Shown here: piece after piece, positions 43,151 to 54,065 of the stretch
Layout of the letters: each line of letters begins with the position of its first letter
Position numbering within the stretch: position 1 is the stretch's first letter
NCBI GenBank assembly: GCA_033675265.1
Contig: JAUJYZ010000495.1
Span: 1 to 64,000 of the forward strand
From: Actinostola sp. cb2023
Taxonomy: Eukaryota > Cnidaria > Anthozoa > Actiniaria > Actinostolidae
Direction of reading: 5' to 3'
DNA: 64,000 bases
Made by a program: the position numbers and the translations under genes
Notes under the pieces: generated by a model
The model's input: only the letters and a program-made list of their open reading frames with translations
The model's database searches: none
What the model was told of the DNA's origin: nothing

Positions 43151-43361
43151 CCCGGGCACCAACTGCAGCAAACAACAGAGCGTCGTCAGTTCCGTCTACC
43201 GCAAAGTTAGTGCGTTGCTGTTGTAGAAAACTATGTCGTGAAGGGGTATAATGAGTGTTCTTTTTACGTTGAGGTTGAAGTTCCGCTTGAAGTAAAAGTT
43301 TTATTACATGTTTATTAGTTAACGTTGAGGTAGTTCGTTGAGCTATAATATTATAATTTCC

Positions 43362-43820
43362 AGGGGTGTAGCCAGGATTTTTTCGGAGTGACGCAAAATT
43401 GTGAAATTCACGAATTGTATACACTTCACCAGAAGTACATAACTAGTTATGTACTTCTAACTTCACTCAATTTAGCACCTACTGTTTCTTCTATAATTTT
43501 GGTTCGATGCAATTGTTGGGAGGCACAACTGATATGACAAGCGGCGAAGTCGCAAGCTGCTAGGTATAGGTCTCTGAAATGGCATTTCCTGCCTTAATAG
43601 TTTCCAGATATATCTTACCAACTTTTACTTTATTTTACGAACTCCCAATAATTGTATGATTGAAAAAGCCCAATTTCAAGCACAAATAACTAATCCCTAC
43701 AATCCATAGCGTGATAATATTTTGTTTTTTATTTGCCTTTTTTTCTTCTTTTTTCACTTTTTCTTTTTTCTAAAAGAAGCTGCTTTTTTTATTCAACAAT
43801 TTTTTTAGCTACGCCCCTGA
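43362..43820 (+). mobile_element. hAT-like miniature element
   Basis: Ends CAGGGGTGTAGCCAGGATTT and AGCTACGCCCCTG, an inverted pair with the CAGGGGCGTAGC start common among hAT-type elements. 459 bp, T-rich interior, no ORF. An 8-bp target duplication is not evident. Nested in the spacer of the large inverted repeat. Confidence 0.55.
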
Positions 43821-44011
43821 TTTCTGTATGGGAGGCACAAGTCTTCAATAAAATATGTTGTGTGATATAGCACATCCACATTAAGTATTTCTAAGCATCG
43901 TTGAAAATCGATAATTATCGATCGATATGAAATCGATGGTAATCAATGAAAATGATAATAATAATAATAATAATAAATAAATAATAATAATAATAATAAA
44001 TATTATCATAG

Positions 44012-44269
44012 TATATAAGACGAGGTTCTATACCTTCATTTCATTCCTTTACGCACTTTATTCACTTACTTTAAAACTAGTTTCGAAATTAAAATTAAAA
44101 CTAGTTTCGTTTTCTCAACCTCCTCAGTTCGCTAAAGATATAATGCGTTATATCTTTAGCGAACTGAAGAGGTTGAGAAAACGAAACTAGTTTTCGCTAA
44201 GTAAGTTAATAAAGTGCATAAAGGAATGAAGTGAAGGTATAGAACCTCGTCTTATGTACTATGACATTT
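44012..44269. repeat. 258-bp palindrome
   Basis: Inverse arms (from ATAAGACGAGGTTCTATACC to its complement) meet at TATAATGCGTTATA near 44142. One arm carries an extra ~17-bp AAACTAGTTTCG repeat. No coding. Confidence 0.75.
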
Positions 44270-45554
44270 ACAAAGTCCAGTTTGGGGTCTCAGCAAAAGA
44301 AATATCAGAGAAATAAATATTATCGACTATCGGAATTATCGATTGGTATGGCCGGGTTTCAGTAAACTATTATAGATAGGCGAATTATTATTGTTTCGAC
44401 TTAAAGAGTTTTTAAATATTTGATATCAATGGATAGATAAAAATACAGTCTTTCTTGATTTATTGGTGGTTATTTTGTTTCGAAGTGGTCTCATTTCCGG
44501 TCAGCGGTTGACATTTCCGGTGTTTACAATACGAACAAGAAACTACTTTCCTGTCGTTTTAAAGGTTTTAATGGCAACATTTCAGCACATAACAGTAATC
44601 AGGATACACCATGAGTTTTGCTTTGTCTGTAACAAAGTGCTTGGATCATATATGCAGCTCTATGGAGGGATTGTCCTGCTTCGATTGAAGTGATCGTCAT
44701 GATATTATGCTCTTCGGTACGACTTGGTTGATAGCTGTGCAGTTTGTGTGAGCGGAATAAACAAAGGTTATCTTAATCTGGACATCTTAAAGTTGTAATT
44801 TAGAGCGTTTTCATGCCTGTTAGTGACTGCACCATGTATGGCCAAGAATGTGGAATAATCAGGGTAAAATCACCTTGATTAGACCGACATTGTGAAAAGT
44901 GACCAAATTCGCAAGGTAGGTCTTTTATGAATATTTATTTCTCAGACTTCGCGTCTTCAGACCTTCAACAATTGGATTGAATGTGTTTAGGAGATAATAA
45001 GAATTGCCTTTATAGTAATATTTAGTAAATGAAATTAGTTTCTGAGTGAAATAATCGAGCTATAACAAGACTAATTTTTCACATTTTGACCATTTCCCTC
45101 AAATGGTACGAACCCCCACCGTAAAATTATAATTTTCCCCCAAAAAACTTTTTGTAGAATTTAAAACATCAATGTCTATAGAAGCTGTGATAAAAGTATC
45201 ATTTCTTAGAAGAGCGTACTTTAGGAGATATCAGCCAAAGAGTTTAACCTGTTTTTCATGTCTACCAAAATGGCCAACATGATCCCTCGTTAAGTGCTGA
45301 TTTTCTGAGCGAATACTCAAAGCGAATTGTAGTGATTGACCATTTTTAAAACTAGAAGAGTTGCCCTGCTTGTGGAACAAATTTGAATGAAATTGGTTTA
45401 AATGCGCCGGAGAACGAGCCTCATTCATTTACCCTTTACTGGAGGGCATTTTGGGTTGAATTTGTGGCACATGGGCCAGAACGAACAATTGCCGTTGCTA
45501 TGGCAACAATGCATTTGATGACCCCAATGGGGTGTTTTTGTGCACCCCCCTGTG

Positions 45555-45952
45555 TGTGTTTATGCGCCGGTGGCTGTTCGTGATCGTAAGATATTTTTTC
45601 AAGAGCTGTATTATTATGTTTTTCCAAATTCGTATTGTGTAATGGGGGGTGACTTTAACTGTGTGTTGGATGATAGGGATACGACGGCGAGAACGGGTGC
45701 AAATAAGGTTGGAGGCGAGGAGTTGAAGAAGTTTTTGAGGGATTGTAATTTGAGTGATGCTTGGGTGTCTGTACATGGCTAGCCTCCCCCGCAGGCTTTT
45801 TTAGGGGCCGTCACGCATTGACGGGGGAGGCTAGTACATGGGCGTACGGTTTCGTTTACGTGGTCAGGCCAGGGAGTTGGTTCGAGGTTGGATAGATTTT
45901 ATGTTTCGAAGGATTTGTTGAATGTTGTAACGGGTTGTTTTGTAGAGGTATT
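45555..45952 (+). pseudogene. LINE ORF2, endonuclease part 2
   Basis: Reads CVYAPVAVRDRKIFFQELYY, then VMGGDFNCVLDDRD (catalytic GDFN), then interrupted at 45779 by a 56-bp element. Leaving that element out restores the frame exactly: SVHG is followed by RTVSFTWSGQG, RLDRFYVSK and ends GVSDHDGVVLS with the catalytic SDH. The rest of ORF2 follows in another frame from about 45990. Confidence 0.7.
45779..45834. mobile_element. 56-bp micro-MITE with 7-bp target duplication
   Basis: 13-bp inverted ends CTAGCCTCCCCCG and CGGGGGAGGCTAG (one extra T between) around a ~28-bp centre. It is flanked by TACATGG at 45772-45778 and 45835-45841. It sits in the LINE endonuclease frame. Confidence 0.8.
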
Positions 45953-45954
45953 AG

Positions 45955-48656
45955 GTGTGTCTGATCATGATGGTGTTGTGTTGTCGTAGTGTGGGTTGTA
46001 AAAGCAAAGGTTTGTGGAAATTTAATAATGAATTGTTGAAGGATAGTACTTTTGTGAATAGTCTGAGAAAATGGATGAATGAGATTTTGAGACGATATAG
46101 GGACGAGAGAGTGAGGGTATTTTGGGTTAGATTCAAAATGGGGGTCAAGAAATTTGTCATTAGATATTCAGTTGCTAAAGCAAGAGAGAGAAGAAGAATG
46201 CGTGATACGCTTACTAAAGAAATAATTAGGTTGAAGCGTAGGCTAGCTCTAGGGCAAGATCTGGCTGGGCGTATGAGTGATTTGAATGGTGAGTTAAAAG
46301 CGTTAGTGGAGAGAGAGAGTGAAGGTGTGAAGGTGAGGAGTCGAGCGAAATGGATTGAAGAGGGGGAGAGACCTACCCGTTTTTTCTTCAATTTGTGTGG
46401 GGGGCATGGGCAGGGAAATTTTATTGACATTTTGAAAGATGGGAATGGAACGGAGTGGAGTGAAGAGGGAGAGAAAAGAAAAGTGATTGAATTGTTCTAC
46501 AGGGAGTTATATAAGTTAGAAGATGTGGATGTAGATGTACAAGATGTTTTGTTGAGTAAATTGTCATCAGTGTTGTCTGATGAGTCGCATAAGATTTGTG
46601 ACGGGTTATTAAGAGTGGAAGAATTAGAGTATGCAATGAAGGCTATGGCGATTGGGAAAACTCCGAGAAATGATGGGTTATCTTTAGAATTTTTAGCGAG
46701 GCATTACTACCAGTAGTATGTAAGCTGGCAAATGAATGTTCTGAAGTGGAGAGATTTCCTGAAGAGTGTGTGCGTAGTGTGGTGAGATTAGCGTTTAAGA
46801 AGGGAGATCGGAAAGATCTAAAGAATTGGAGGCCGATCTCTCTTCTTAATTTGGATTACAAGATTGTCTCCAAGGCACCGAGTAGTCGATTGAGAAGTGT
46901 GATGTCAGAGATTGTGTGTGAAGACCAGACGTGTGGGGTGATGGAAAGGTCTATTTTTGATAATTTAAATATAATGCGGGATGTACTTGACCATATAGAT
47001 TATACGGGAGAGGGTGGGGTTATTTTGACATTAGACCAGGAGAAGCCGTTTGATAGGGTGGATAGGGCGTTTTTGAATAGGGCTCTAGGAAGGTTTGGTT
47101 TTGGGGAGGATTTTAGAAAGTGGATGAGTGTGTTATATGTGGGAGCGACGGCTAAAGTAATTTGTAATGGCGAGTTAACAGAAAGCATAGTGTTGGAGAA
47201 AGGGATTAGGCAAGGTTGTTCGTTGTCTCCTATGTTGTATGTATTGATGGCAGAGGTGTTAGCGTGTAGTGTCCGTGCGGAAAAGGGTATATGTGGTTTT
47301 CTTGTACCAGGGTCGGGTGGTCAGCATACTAATATATCACAGTATGCTGACGACACAACTGCGGTTTTGTGTGACGTTGTATCTGTCGGTAAGTACTTAG
47401 AGGTGGTGGACTTTTTTGGACGAGGGACTGGGGCGAGATTAAATAGAGGGAAATCTGAGGCAATGTGGATTGGGTCATGGAAAGGTAGACAGGACAAACC
47501 GTATGGCTTGAAGAGGGTAGTTAGGATGAAGGTGTTAGGGGTGTGGTTTGGAGATAATGTAGAGGATGAGAATTGGGTAGCGAAATGTGAAAAGTTAAAG
47601 AAGGTTTTAGATATGTGGAAGGGTAGGGGTTTGTCGTTGAGAGGTAAGGTGGTGATTGTCAAAGTACTGGGGCTGTCAAAGTTGGATTATGTTGCAAGAA
47701 TGTTAATTGTACCGAGTTGGGTTGTAACCAAGGTGAATTCTTTGGTGTGGAGTTTTGTGTGGAATGGGAAAGTGGAGTTGATTAAGAGGGAAACGTGTTT
47801 GTTACCGTGGCGGTCTGGAGGCCTGGGAATGGTGGATTTTGGCGTTCGTGTTCGTGCATGTACTATCGCGAATGTAATTGGATCGTTGAATAGATTGTCT
47901 GGTAAGATGTGGTGTTACTTGCGTTATTTTCTGGGTGTTCGGTTATCTACGTTACGTGATGATTGGATGTTTCTGCGTGATAATTCTAAACCGTGTGTGG
48001 TGTCTCTGTCCAAGTATTATAAAGCTGTGTATGAAGAAGTTCGTCTATGTTCCGTTCAATGTTGTGCAGTTGTTAGTAAGATGTACACTTTTTTGGTAAA
48101 TAGTAAGCTGTTGCAGCCTAGATGTTTGCGTTATTGGAATGATGTATGTGATAAAACTGAATGGAAGGGACTTTGGGGAGGTTTTAGTAATTCGTTGTCG
48201 GAGAATATTGTGAGTGAAGTTAGATGGCGTATTGTACACAGGGTGACCAAGGTTCGTGACAGTCTTGTTAGGTGGGGTTATAATGTTACGTCTGATCGTT
48301 GTGCAGTGTGTGGGAAGCGTGAAACTATTGAGCATTGTTTTCTGGAATGTAGTCGTGTGAAAAAAGCTTGGGGGTGGGTGGTGAGAGTAGTGAGGAAGTG
48401 GTCATGTGACTTTGTTGTAGATGTAAAGTGTGTTTTTCTTGGTTTATTCAAGGGTGTGCGTAAAGATTTGGTCATGTATGTAGTAGAGTGCATGTTGAAT
48501 AATATTTGGTATTTCCGTAACAGTGCAACGTTCCGTAACAACGTCCGTCCGTATATTGATATTGTGAGAAAGTGTAAGAAGGACATTGATTTTCGTCTAA
48601 GTGTTGAGTCGTATCGTCTGAGTGAAAGGGATTTTAAAAAGTTATGGGGGGGATGA
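45955..48656 (+). pseudogene. LINE ORF2, reverse transcriptase and C-terminal zinc finger (L1/Tx1-like)
   Basis: Two frames: 45955-46716 and 46746-48656. The first holds the linker with KWIEEGERPTRFFFNLC and KAMAIGKTPRNDGLSLEFL (normally GKSPGxDGL). The second holds FKKGDRKDLKNWRPISLLNL, VILTLDQEKPFDRVDRAFL (the usual A of KAFD is P here), GIRQGCSLSPMLYVLMAEVL and the catalytic YADDTTAVL. The C-terminus has CAVCGKRETIEHCFLEC, a CCHC knuckle typical of Tx1/L1-type ORF2. One shift at ~46716 breaks the protein. Together with the zinc-knuckle ORF1 this makes an L1/Tx1-like element of about 4.6 kb before insertions. Confidence 0.75.
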
Positions 48657-49205
48657 AAGATCAATTTTTTCAGTAATTATAGAAGGAGATGAAGACTAAT
48701 GAGGTATTTTGATGAAAAGTCGATATATAGAAAATTGCATAATTATGCATACTAATGAGCTATTTTGGGCATAATCGTGTCATTTATAAAGGGCATTAGA
48801 GCTCAGATAATGGTGAAGGCCGGTTATTAAAAGAAAAACAGTTAATTTAGGCACATTTAGGATATATTGGAAAATTTGAAAATATTAGTGAATTTAGTTA
48901 ATCTTTGGTAATAAATGGAGGAGGCTGGTACTAAAACAAATAGCAATAGTTATATACCATTTAGGATTGACTTATAAGAAGTAATTTAGTATTAAAAAGG
49001 AATAAGTAACAATATAGGAATAAGTGGTCGGCAATTAAAAGGAAACTAGAATTTTAGGAATATCAATAACGTTAGTGAATTAAGATACTTTTTTTCGTAA
49101 TAAATGGAGGAGGTTGGTTATCAAAAAATCGAAGTAGTAGATTTGTCATATAAGATCGAAGTAAGTATAAGTAGCAAGATTGTAATAAGTAGAGATCGGT
49201 ATTTA
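48657..49205. other. LINE 3' flank
   Basis: Probably the 3' untranslated region of the LINE above: AT-rich, with repeated GTAATAAATGGAGGAGG(C/T)TGG blocks at about 48910 and 49098, each followed by a similar tail. No poly-A tail recognised before the inverted repeat at 49206. Confidence 0.4.
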
Positions 49206-49233
49206 TGCATGGATCAATTCCAGCTGTTACCAT

Positions 49234-49235
<2 letters not shown>

Positions 49236-49275
<40 letters not shown>
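49236..49275. repeat. Poly-C tract
   Basis: About 40 consecutive C, the longest pure homopolymer of the window, followed by GGGAATACCCC. Confidence 0.95.
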
Positions 49276-49277
<2 letters not shown>

Positions 49278-49510
49278 GAATACCCCAGGGATTTGTAAGG
49301 ACCTGTGTTCCAGGGGCGGGGATTTTGTACAACAATGTGTTGCCCCGGGGGCGGGGGGCGGGGATAACTTGACCGAGCGTATAATCAATGGAAGAATTCA
49401 AAATAATGGATTTCGCCAATAAAGAGACTACTTTTGTCGCCGATTGGCTTGAAAAACAAGGTCTTGCAAAGTTAAAGGCTTTCTTTGAGAAAAAAAAAGG
49501 CAGTGTTTAA

Positions 49511-49970
49511 AGTGCTCCTAACCCCCTTTACAATTGTATTAAAAATTGAATGTTCATTAACTGATCAGCTATAGGGTTAAGTGTTTTTTCATTTGAGCTT
49601 CGCATTTAGGAGTTATAGTTGTTTGAAATCTCGATATTTTAATTCGATGACGACACTCCGGGCTTTTACCGAACTTATTTCATTGTTTTCAGTAGATCTA
49701 TTCCCCGATATGGGGGAAATTTTTTATATGAAGTCATTTATATAGTCTGTAAAAATATTTTACAAGTTCAAAAATGTTAATAATTTGCACAAGGGCGTTT
49801 TTGTATAATAAATGAAGCCCGGGGTGACGTCATCTGATTTGCATATCCAGATTTCAAACCTCCATAACTCTTAAATGCAAGGTTCAAACAAAGAAAAAAC
49901 TTAATCCTATAGCTGATCAGTTTATGTACATTCAATTTTTAATACAATTGTAAAAGGGGTTAGGAGCACT
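49511..49970. mobile_element. TTAA-flanked MITE A
   Basis: 460 bp, ends AGTGCTCCTAACCCC and GGGGTTAGGAGCACT, long inverse arms over ~200 bp. Flanked by TTAA 49507-49510 and TTAA 49971-49974, the second shared with MITE B. Confidence 0.75.
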
Positions 49971-49974
49971 TTAA

Positions 49975-50430
49975 AGTGCCTATAACCCCTGTGAGATTGT
50001 TTTAAAAATCTATTCAATATAAGCTGAATAGTTGGTGGGTTCAGTATTTTGTGATTTGAACCTTGCGTTTATGAGTTATAGAGGTTTGAAATCTCAATAT
50101 GCAAATTTGATGACGTCTACCCAGTCTTCATTTATTATACAAAAACGCCCTTGTGCTGATTATTGACATTTGAAAACTTACATAATATTTTCACAGTCTT
50201 TATAAATGATTTTATAACTTTTTCACCATTTCAATAAATAAGCTCTTCTTGGAAAAGTCTAAATAAGTTATGGCAAAAGCCTGGGTTGACGTCATCAAAT
50301 TTGCATATTGAGATTTCAAACCTCTATAACTCATAAACGCAAGGTTCAAATCACAAAATACTTAACCCACCAACTATTCAGCTTATATTGAATAGATTTT
50401 TAAAACAATCTCACAGGGGTTATAGGCACT
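49975..50430. mobile_element. TTAA-flanked MITE B
   Basis: 456 bp, ends AGTGCCTATAACCCC and GGGGTTATAGGCACT, same family as MITE A (shared inner blocks such as GATTTCAAACCTC...ATAACTC). Flanked by TTAA 49971-49974 and 50431-50434. Confidence 0.75.
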
Positions 50431-50867
50431 TTAAGCACATATGACTTCTTATCTCTACTGCTATGGTAAATAATTATTTCCAAAAGGTGTCTAGCTTGAT
50501 TATTAAACATGCCTTTAATATATTCAATTGTTGGTTGCTTTTCCGTTGCCCTGGGGCGGGGAATTTGTTATTTCTGGCGGTCCAGGGGCAGGGAATTTGT
50601 AGCCACAATAATTAATTAATTAATTAATTAATTAATTAATTAACAGCTGGAATTGATCCATGCATTAGAATCTAGAGTGATTAAGATGAAAAGAGGTTGT
50701 AATCTGGGACCTTTGCATGACCTTTACATTCATTAGAGTTTTATCGGGCTATAAAGATCCATGCATGTGACCGATTGGACAACCCTGATTGGACCAATTG
50801 CTCATGAATTATTAATGAGTTTTAGAATGTACAATTAGTCACCGGCCAGGAACCAGTTTGAATAATA

Positions 50868-51358
50868 AGCCACTTCACGCTTTCATCCGCCACTTTGAAT
50901 TGGGGCAAACGCTCGGAAATTTATAGAAATCTGGATCACTTTGGCGTGCCATAACTCCGCTCGATTTTGATGGATTTTCAAAATTTAAACTTCGATAATC
51001 AGCAGGCATGCATGCCAGTTGTTGGAGTGAAAATAAGACCAATGTAGTGTTTTAACTACCTTTTACGAGTCAATCTTCTTTTCACCAATGTATCTTAAAA
51101 ATTCGAGCTAATATGCATATTCACGTGCCGAACGTTTTATTTTGAAAACAAAAATCTTTTTTTCTCGATTTGTAGCCTTCCAATACCCATCATATTATAG
51201 GTCATAAATAACAAAGAATACATCTTGTCTAAAATGGTAAGTTTGTGAAAATCCAACGAAATCGAGCGGAGTTACGGCAAGCCAAAGTGATCCAGATTTA
51301 TATGAATTTCCGCGCGTTTGCCCCAATTCAAAATTGCGGACGAAAGCGTGAAGTGGCT
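50868..51358 (-). mobile_element. TA-flanked MITE, copy 2
   Basis: 491 bp, same family as 22916-23407 but inverted relative to it: the asymmetric centre (TTGACTCGTAAAAGGTAGTT in copy 1) reads inverse here. TA at both flanks (50866-50867, 51359-51360). Confidence 0.8.
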
Positions 51359-51906
51359 TATGGCGGGCTTGAAATTTGTACAAAATTTGTACATTTTGTG
51401 GGAGTTATTTTTATCGTAACGAAAAACGGTTTGGGTAATGTTAAGGAAACCCTTAATAAGGTTTGGGTAATGTTAATAAACATACTACCAGGATACTAAA
51501 AATGCAAAAACATCAACTTCGCAAAATTTCATCATAGTAGCACTTTAAATAAACAGAAATGTGTCGTAGTAGTAGCGTAGGATAGTTAGAAATGATCAAT
51601 TGATGTAACTTCTTGCACTCATGAACAACACGAAAACTATAAGTTTTGCCTAAACACACTGTCACTGAAGAAATATCAGGACTATCGATGTCGTCCTGGC
51701 TCTTTATAAGCTGACAAACTAACCCCATCTATTTGGCTATCCTTCAGGGAAATGGTCAATTGCAAATAGAAAACTGTTTAAATCTCTATGGTCAACCAAA
51801 ATTGTAGACATTTTTTACGCACTGGTAATCTTGTAAAAGTAATTATGTTGGGAAGCCAATCAAGTGTTACACACTTACGCATAAATTATCTTGCCGTAAT
51901 TCCATT
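51359..51906. other. Non-coding stretch
   Basis: A GGTTTGGGTAATGTTAA direct repeat near 51428 and 51459. No gene supported. Confidence 0.4.
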
Positions 51907-52400
51907 GTGAAGGCTACGCGCCAAGGGCTATTAAACGCAAAGGACATGGAAGAAGAAGGAAAAATGTACTGTCTTTTCGTTAAAAACGGAAATTGTCAAA
52001 GCATTGCAAGAGAGCGACTTCGTTTGTATAAACAGATAAACGGAGAGTTGTTTTATCATATGAAAGATTGGCCGAAATGGATAAAGCAGGTGTTTTGTAA
52101 AAGCCATTAAGTGACAAGCAGACGTTTGTTGTTGCTTTATTTTTGCACGGGAATGGCACTCCAGATATCTTAATGAAGTGGATATTAAGTTCACAGTTCT
52201 GGGCTTCAGATAAATTAAACACTGCACCTGGTATTATTTTGACATGCATCATAGAAGAATGCTTTACTTCGATGGAACAGAGAAAAACAGGGATCGCCAC
52301 TGACAAAAGAAATAAACTCTTTAATCTTCAGCTTTACATTATATTTTGTCAAAACAATCTTAGTGGGTTGCTAACCATTATCGTTGAAGTGCGACCCTGA
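51907..52400 (+). pseudogene. Unrecognised coding remnant
   Basis: Two protein-like stretches in different frames: 51907-52110 (KMYCLFVKNGNCQSIARERL, KDWPKWIKQVF) and about 52112-52330 (KQTFVVALFLHGNGTPDILM, KWILSSQFWAS). Composition is normal and hydrophobic positions are regular, but there are stops between them and no motif I know. It may be part of the same decayed transposon gene as the pieces downstream. No function is proposed. Confidence 0.3.
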
Positions 52401-52567
52401 AAACTACAACCCTTTCAGACAAACTCCAGTCTAGACAACCGTCAATCAAACTAGCTTTACTATGATTGGTTAAAGTCTGGACACACCCATGTTGTTTGAT
52501 TGACGTCCGACTATTTTCAAACCTGACAAGCTGTTAATTTGAAGGTCGCACTTCAATGATAACGGTT
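52375..52567. mobile_element. 193-bp foldback element
   Basis: Ends CCATTATCGTTGAAGTGCGACC and the inverse GGTCGCACTTCAATGATAACGG, with further inner pairing (TTGATTGACG with CGTCAATCAAA). No ORF. Confidence 0.7.
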
Positions 52568-52789
52568 ATAATTAACTAATAGTAATTACACAAACACAGA
52601 AGCAATTAAGTAAAACGTGATGTTGCAATACGCCGTATATTGCATGAACACGTAGTTTTTTGTCATCTAGTGTGATGTAGTAGTTAAGTAAATAATAAGT
52701 TCAATAACTTATTCTATCAGCTATTTCGCATCTTACAATTAAAGTTGCAAATATTTTAGTATTGAGTGGTTCAATGTTATTCCTTTGCT

Positions 52790-53290
52790 TTCACATTAAA
52801 AATGCGCATTTTCTTTCATTAGCTTGAGTTTCAGCTATAGATTCTGCTCTTTAATTATATTTTAGTGCACATTCTAGTGAAATCTCACAGCTCCGCCTCA
52901 TTCCACGTGCTAATGCCGCTGGGCAAAAGCTGTTTAAAATGCGTGTTGCAGAGTCCACTTCTGCAATGTACAGGTGGAATCTACGTTATCTCTGAAGATG
53001 ACAACAAATGCTTTTTCCCTTTACTAAGTGGTTTTATGTAATTCCTTTGCTTTCACATTAAAAAAAAAGAGCATTTTCCCCCATTATTTAGAGTTTCAGC
53101 TATAATTATCGATTCTGCTCCTTAATTATATTTTAGTGCACGTTTTAGTGAAATCTCACAGCTCCGCCTCATTCCACGTGCTAATGCCGCTAGGCAAAAG
53201 CTGTTTAAAATGCGTGTTGCAGAGTCCACCTCTCAGCAGTGCATGTACAGGTGGAACCTACGTTATCTCTGAACATGACAACAAATACTT
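52790..53290 (+). promoter_or_regulatory. Tandem duplication of a ~250-bp promoter/5'-UTR/start region
   Basis: Two head-to-tail copies (about 52783-53015 and 53035-53290) share AATTCCTTTGCTTTCACATT, AATCTCACAGCTCCGCCTCA, TTCCACGTGCTAATGCCGCT and CAGGTGGAA(T/C)CTACGTTATC, and both end at ATGACAACAAAT. The second copy runs into the DUF3987-like exon. The first copy's ATG goes only into a short frame. CCACGTG is an E-box-like site; no TATA box is clear. Confidence 0.6.
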
Positions 53291-53638
53291 TAACTTTTGA
53301 AGATATCGATCGCCGTGTGGCAGCCGCGCAAGCCATCATAGTAGAGTTCGACAAGGTGTACATCGCCTATCATAAAAGATTTGGTTAAGGCTCACGCAGA
53401 AGCGATTGGTAGTCCACTGGAGTTTGTGTTTTTCCCGCTGTTGAGCATAACCTCACATTTCATGGGGCCAGACACAAGAGTTGCCGTTAAAGATGACTGG
53501 AAAGAGCCTCCCATCATCTGGAATGTTGTTCTGGCCGACAAAGTCCAGAATAAATCACCTGCTATCAACAGGCTTTTGAAACCTATACAAGAGTTAGAAG
53601 CAGAGGAAACTAGATGTCATAAGCTCGGAGACACAAAG
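53275..53638 (+). pseudogene. DUF3987-like first exon, one frameshift
   Basis: ATG 53275 begins MTTNTLTFEDIDRRVAAAQA and runs to a stop at 53387. A shifted frame continues from about 53380 with EAIGSPLEFVFFPLLSITSH, EPPIIWNVVLADKVQNKSPA and NRLLKPIQELEAE, up to a GT donor at 53639. The pattern (small-residue, KSPA, then L..LE.E) resembles DUF3987 proteins, a helicase/primase-associated family. Only the first part of that domain is present. The next exon found downstream (54066) belongs to a different family, so the original continuation is unknown. Confidence 0.4.
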
Positions 53639-54065
53639 GTATGGTTTGGCCGGAAATATTAAACAGCTATGTACTGATAAGCCTCCGATAGGTAGGGGAG
53701 TGTGGGGGGGGGGGTGGGGTACTTAGGAAGGTAAACGAACAGGGGTGATCGTCCTATCTTTTAGAGGTAAACATTGTGGTCTGTGGTATCTTTTTGGGGC
53801 CGTAAAAGAGCGAAGTCGAGAATTTTTAATTGACATGGTAAATCTAAGTCCGGGCCACACCCAAATTGGTATTCCTTCCCCCGGGATATAAGCAATTAGA
53901 CGGAAGAGAATGAATTGAACTATTGAAGCAAGGGACGTTTAATTTCCTTGTATGCTAGTCTCCATTAAAGACAAATAAAAAATATTTGTTTTTTAATTAT
54001 TTGCCAATCTTTTCTTTAAAATGCAACTTTACAAACTGTATAATTTAGCATTCATTTATGCGTAG
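53639..54065. other. Intron-like stretch
   Basis: G-run near 53707, then GGGGTGATCGTCCTATCTTTTAG, a motif that recurs in diverged form at 57765-57810 (GGGATGATCGTTGTCTCTTTTAG). It ends in TAG before 54066. Confidence 0.4.

Larger units (their letters stand above)
41950..45514. mobile_element. 3.57-kb element with 1.1-kb inverted arms
   Basis: Left arm 41950-43049 and right arm 44416-45514 are near-identical inverse copies, starting ATGCATTGTTGCCATAGCAA. The spacer (43050-44415) holds other inserted repeats and no ORF. The insertion interrupts a LINE endonuclease reading frame. A short part on each side (41898-41949 and 45515-45550) belongs to neither the arms nor the LINE frame, so the true ends may lie slightly outside. 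No transposase; superfamily unknown. Confidence 0.75.
49206..50667. mobile_element. 1.46-kb inverted-repeat element hosting other MITEs
   Basis: TGCATGGATCAATTCCAGCT at the left is matched by its inverse at 50640-50667. Next to each end lie the poly-C/GGGGCGGGG patches (49236-49375 and 50545-50600), also roughly inverse. Inside are the two TTAA-flanked MITEs and an ATTA-repeat at 50611-50641. Contains no ORF of note. Confidence 0.55.

Noticed and set aside
45781..45838. Rho-independent terminator (G/C hairpin with a T-run)
   Set aside because: The hairpin is the pair of ends of a 56-bp transposon with a target duplication, and the genome is eukaryotic.
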